Assembly (NCBI GenBank): GCA_022410635.1
Contig: JAJVDF010000419.1
Span: 147,719-211,718 of the forward strand
DNA: 64,000 bases
Origin: Tretioscincus oriximinensis
Lineage: Eukaryota; Chordata; Lepidosauria; Squamata; Gymnophthalmidae
Reading direction: 5' to 3'
The notes beneath the pieces are model-generated. The model was given only the letters and a program-made list of their open reading frames with translations, did not search any database and was not told where the DNA came from. This document shows positions 62,054 through 64,000 of this stretch, in pieces (positions within the stretch are counted from its first letter, which is position 1; every line of letters begins with the position of its first letter). The translations under genes and the position numbers were made by a program.

Positions 62054-62235
62054 CAGTTGATTTACCAGATAAAATCTGGGATAGAAGTTTACACCTTTAA
62101 TGACTACAGAAGAGACAATTTTTCTCCTCCTAATTTCGGCTTCTAATGTCTCCTGCACCTGGGGGCAAAAAATCACTTTTTCCACACCCACTAAAAGTTT
62201 AAACTTCTATCCCAGATATTATCTGGTAACCGTGC
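62054..62235. mobile_element. Palindromic MITE, ACCAGATAAAAT family, copy C
   Basis: TTACCAGATAAAATCTGGG, TAGAAGTTTACACCTTTAATG face TTAAACTTCTATCCCAG and ATTATCTGGTAACCG. Nearly complete 180-bp foldback. Confidence 0.82.
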
Positions 62236-62459
62236 CCTAAGCAAAAAGTTATTGAATGATGAATAAAGTAATTGAATAAAAANTATATCTAATAATAATA
62301 ATTTAAAGATTTAAATCTTTAATAATTTAGATCCATGTGGACCAGATGAGATATCTTTCTAGACTGACCACTACACGACTTGCTCAAGGTAAGTGACAGT
62401 CTGAAGATGTCCCTGAAACATAAATTCAAGCTGCCAAAGGGATGGGGGTAAGGACAGTG

Positions 62460-62592
62460 CAGGGCCGGATTCCATGACAACTGCTGCTGGCCTGGGCACA
62501 GCTTTAGAATGCTGATGACACCGCTCCAGACCCTGGGATTCCATTCACAGTGCCTCCTGGGACTATTGTGACTTGGGGAAATATAGATAGAG
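62460..62592 (+). repeat. Unnamed repeat, copy 2
   Basis: Same order of blocks as 35448-35580 but without the inverted duplication: AGCTTTAGAATGCTGATGACA, CCAGACCCTGGGATTCC, GACTTGGGGAAATATAG. Confidence 0.6.
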
Positions 62593-62729
62593 AAATTGAG
62601 GTACAAGTTACCATAATTGGGCACCTCTATGAAGTCTTCTTGGTAGAGAAGTAGAACTAGTTTGACATTGCCTACACATTGGGGGGAGAGTTGGGTATCA
62701 AACCAGAAACTCTTTGTTCTCAGAGACGC

Positions 62730-63020
62730 AAGAGGTAGGGGCGCATAGGAGGGCCTTCTCTGTGGTGGTCCCCACACTTTGGAAAAGCATCCCTTAAGGG
62801 CTGTATAGTTTTCAGCGCCTGGTAAAAACATTCTTCTTCAATTAGCTCTCTTTGCATTCTGTCCTTCCAGTGAGGGTGGTGCATTGGAGGGAGGGAAGAT
62901 ATGGATCTTTTAAAATGTTTTATTACTTTTTAAAAAAATTATTGGTCTTCTATAAGCCACGCTGGTGCCAATGGTGAAGGGAAGAATAAAGTGCCAAATA
63001 AATGAATAAAATAATCTTAC
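62730..63020 (+). mobile_element. L2 LINE 3' end
   Basis: GGAGGGCCTTCTCTGTGGTGG, TTCTGTCCTTCCAGTGAGGG and GGTGCCAATGGTGAAGGG, with an AAATAAATGAATAAAATAA tail. Confidence 0.82.
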
Positions 63021-63370
63021 AAGCGAGACCTCTTGCTTCTTGATCCAGCCAACTTTGAAAATTGTGTATTCCTCTTACTCGTTCAAAGATGATTCAAAAT
63101 GAAACCTGCTATTCTCTTATTACAACATAAAAGAACTTGCCTTGTAGGGCTCACAGGCTAACTGAATTCGAACCACAAAGCAGTGTGCATAAAGAACAGA
63201 CAGCAACTTCCCCTTTCTATTAAAAAAATCATAATAAATGAAGCAGCAGTTTTATATCAAAACCCTCTCATTTGAATTTTTCGTTCTTTCCCTGCGTCAA
63301 CAGACATTATTCCNTTAATTTTGTCGTGAACACACAATTGCTAGCAGGGGATTTTATAGGACCTCTGGCC

Positions 63371-63404
63371 CTGTTTGCACANGTTCAGAAGTCTGTGCAA
63401 ACAG
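63371..63404. repeat. 11-bp perfect inverted repeat
   Basis: CTGTTTGCACA (63371-63381) and TGTGCAAACAG (63394-63404). Its left context resembles that of the hairpin at 63864. Confidence 0.7.
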
Positions 63405-63504
63405 CCTTAGAGAGTAACAAGAAAAAAGTTGATAGCTGGAGATTTCATAAATTGTCTACTTCTTCAGCCTCTGAGAAATCAGATTTAGAAGTAGATTCAG
63501 ACCT

Positions 63505-63800
63505 GTACCATCCCTCTCAACAGCAAAGGGAGTGGGAACACGGGCAGGGCCTTCTTGGTGGTTGCCCCCAGACTATGACATAATCTCTCCCTTGAGGGTC
63601 TCTGTCACCATCCCTGTGTTTTCTTAGAAGATCTTCAAAGGCACACTTCTTTAACCTGAACTTTGATTAAAGAAATGCTATTTTCTGTCCCACCTTCAGA
63701 TACTGTTTTAATACGTCAATTTTGTACTTTTGCTTTTATTGTTGACCACCNGGAGACCTTTGGTATATGGCAGGGTATAAGTATAAACAAATATTTTCAT
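63505..63800 (+). mobile_element. L2 LINE 3' end
   Basis: CATCCCTCTCAACAGCAAAGG, GGGCAGGGCCTTCTTGGTGG, CCCTTGAGGGTCTCTGTCACC and GGAGACCTTTGGTATATGG. Confidence 0.82.
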
Positions 63801-63863
63801 GCTCCTTATTCAACCCACTGTAGTAGAAGTACATTAGCTTGAACTGTCTCAGGCCCTAATTGC

Positions 63864-63912
63864 ACAGGCTCAGTAATCGGTTTTGGGGCCTAAAATAAAT
63901 TACTGAGCCTGT
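63864..63912. repeat. 14-bp perfect inverted repeat
   Basis: ACAGGCTCAGTAAT (63864-63877) and ATTACTGAGCCTGT (63899-63912) around a 21-base loop. Confidence 0.75.
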
Positions 63913-64000
63913 GAAGATAAAGCCTAAGATGAAGGCTTAAATCGAGTCAACGCGAATCAGACCTTAGTCTGCAAATGTTATTTTTTTAGTAAGGAGGTCT

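Noticed and set aside
63272..63583. 103-codon + frame near the window end
   Set aside because: It runs through a hairpin repeat and into an L2 3' end.

Overview
The window is vertebrate nuclear DNA dominated by decayed transposable elements. The mix of CR1 and L2 LINEs, an L1 tail, a BovB-type RTE tail, two tRNA-headed SINE families with pyrimidine-rich tails, hAT and TA-flanked MITEs, and an inverted Penelope-like repeat points to a lepidosaur, most probably a squamate reptile. Single N bases are scattered throughout, so some small disruptions may be assembly ambiguity. There is no bacterial, plasmid or CRISPR content.

Two protein-coding genes can be supported, and they converge. On the + strand a three-exon Ly6/uPAR (LU-domain) gene runs from 22862 to 29843. 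It gives a 129-residue secreted, probably GPI-anchored protein with exactly ten spaced cysteines. On the - strand are coding exons 2 to 6 of CLIC1 (44563 down to 36143), with exon sizes 110, 126, 107, 182 and 162 nt, every splice phase preserved and the redox motif intact. CLIC1 exon 1 (about 39 coding nt) was not found. CLIC1 next to an LY6 gene is the hallmark of the tetrapod MHC class III region (LY6G6 cluster, DDAH2, CLIC1), so this is very likely an MHC class III segment. No DDAH2 or MPIG6B exon was seen between the two genes.

Layout: 1-22.8 kb is intergenic repeat sequence: L2 split by a solo LTR with a perfect 5-bp target duplication, a 5S rRNA/tRNA composite, several hairpin MITEs, nested CR1 and an L1 tail. 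22.8-30.3 kb is the LY6 gene, whose 6-kb first intron holds L2, SINE and a hAT MITE broken by CR1, and whose 3' region is occupied by a CR1 tail. 30.3-36.0 kb is the intergenic spacer, with the best preserved CR1 (reverse-transcriptase region, catalytically broken), a BovB 3' end and an 88-bp near-perfect palindrome. 36.0-44.6 kb is CLIC1. 44.6-64.0 kb is upstream of CLIC1 exon 2 (possibly intron 1) and is again repeat-rich, with an unnamed family present in at least five copies.

The least explained component is a short retro-inserting unit (84 to about 244 bp) whose copies are flanked by perfect 8 to 12 bp target duplications. It often lies as a head-to-head inverted dimer and has a conserved hairpin flanked by CTGAAGA and GAAA that resembles, with one extra base, a hammerhead ribozyme core.
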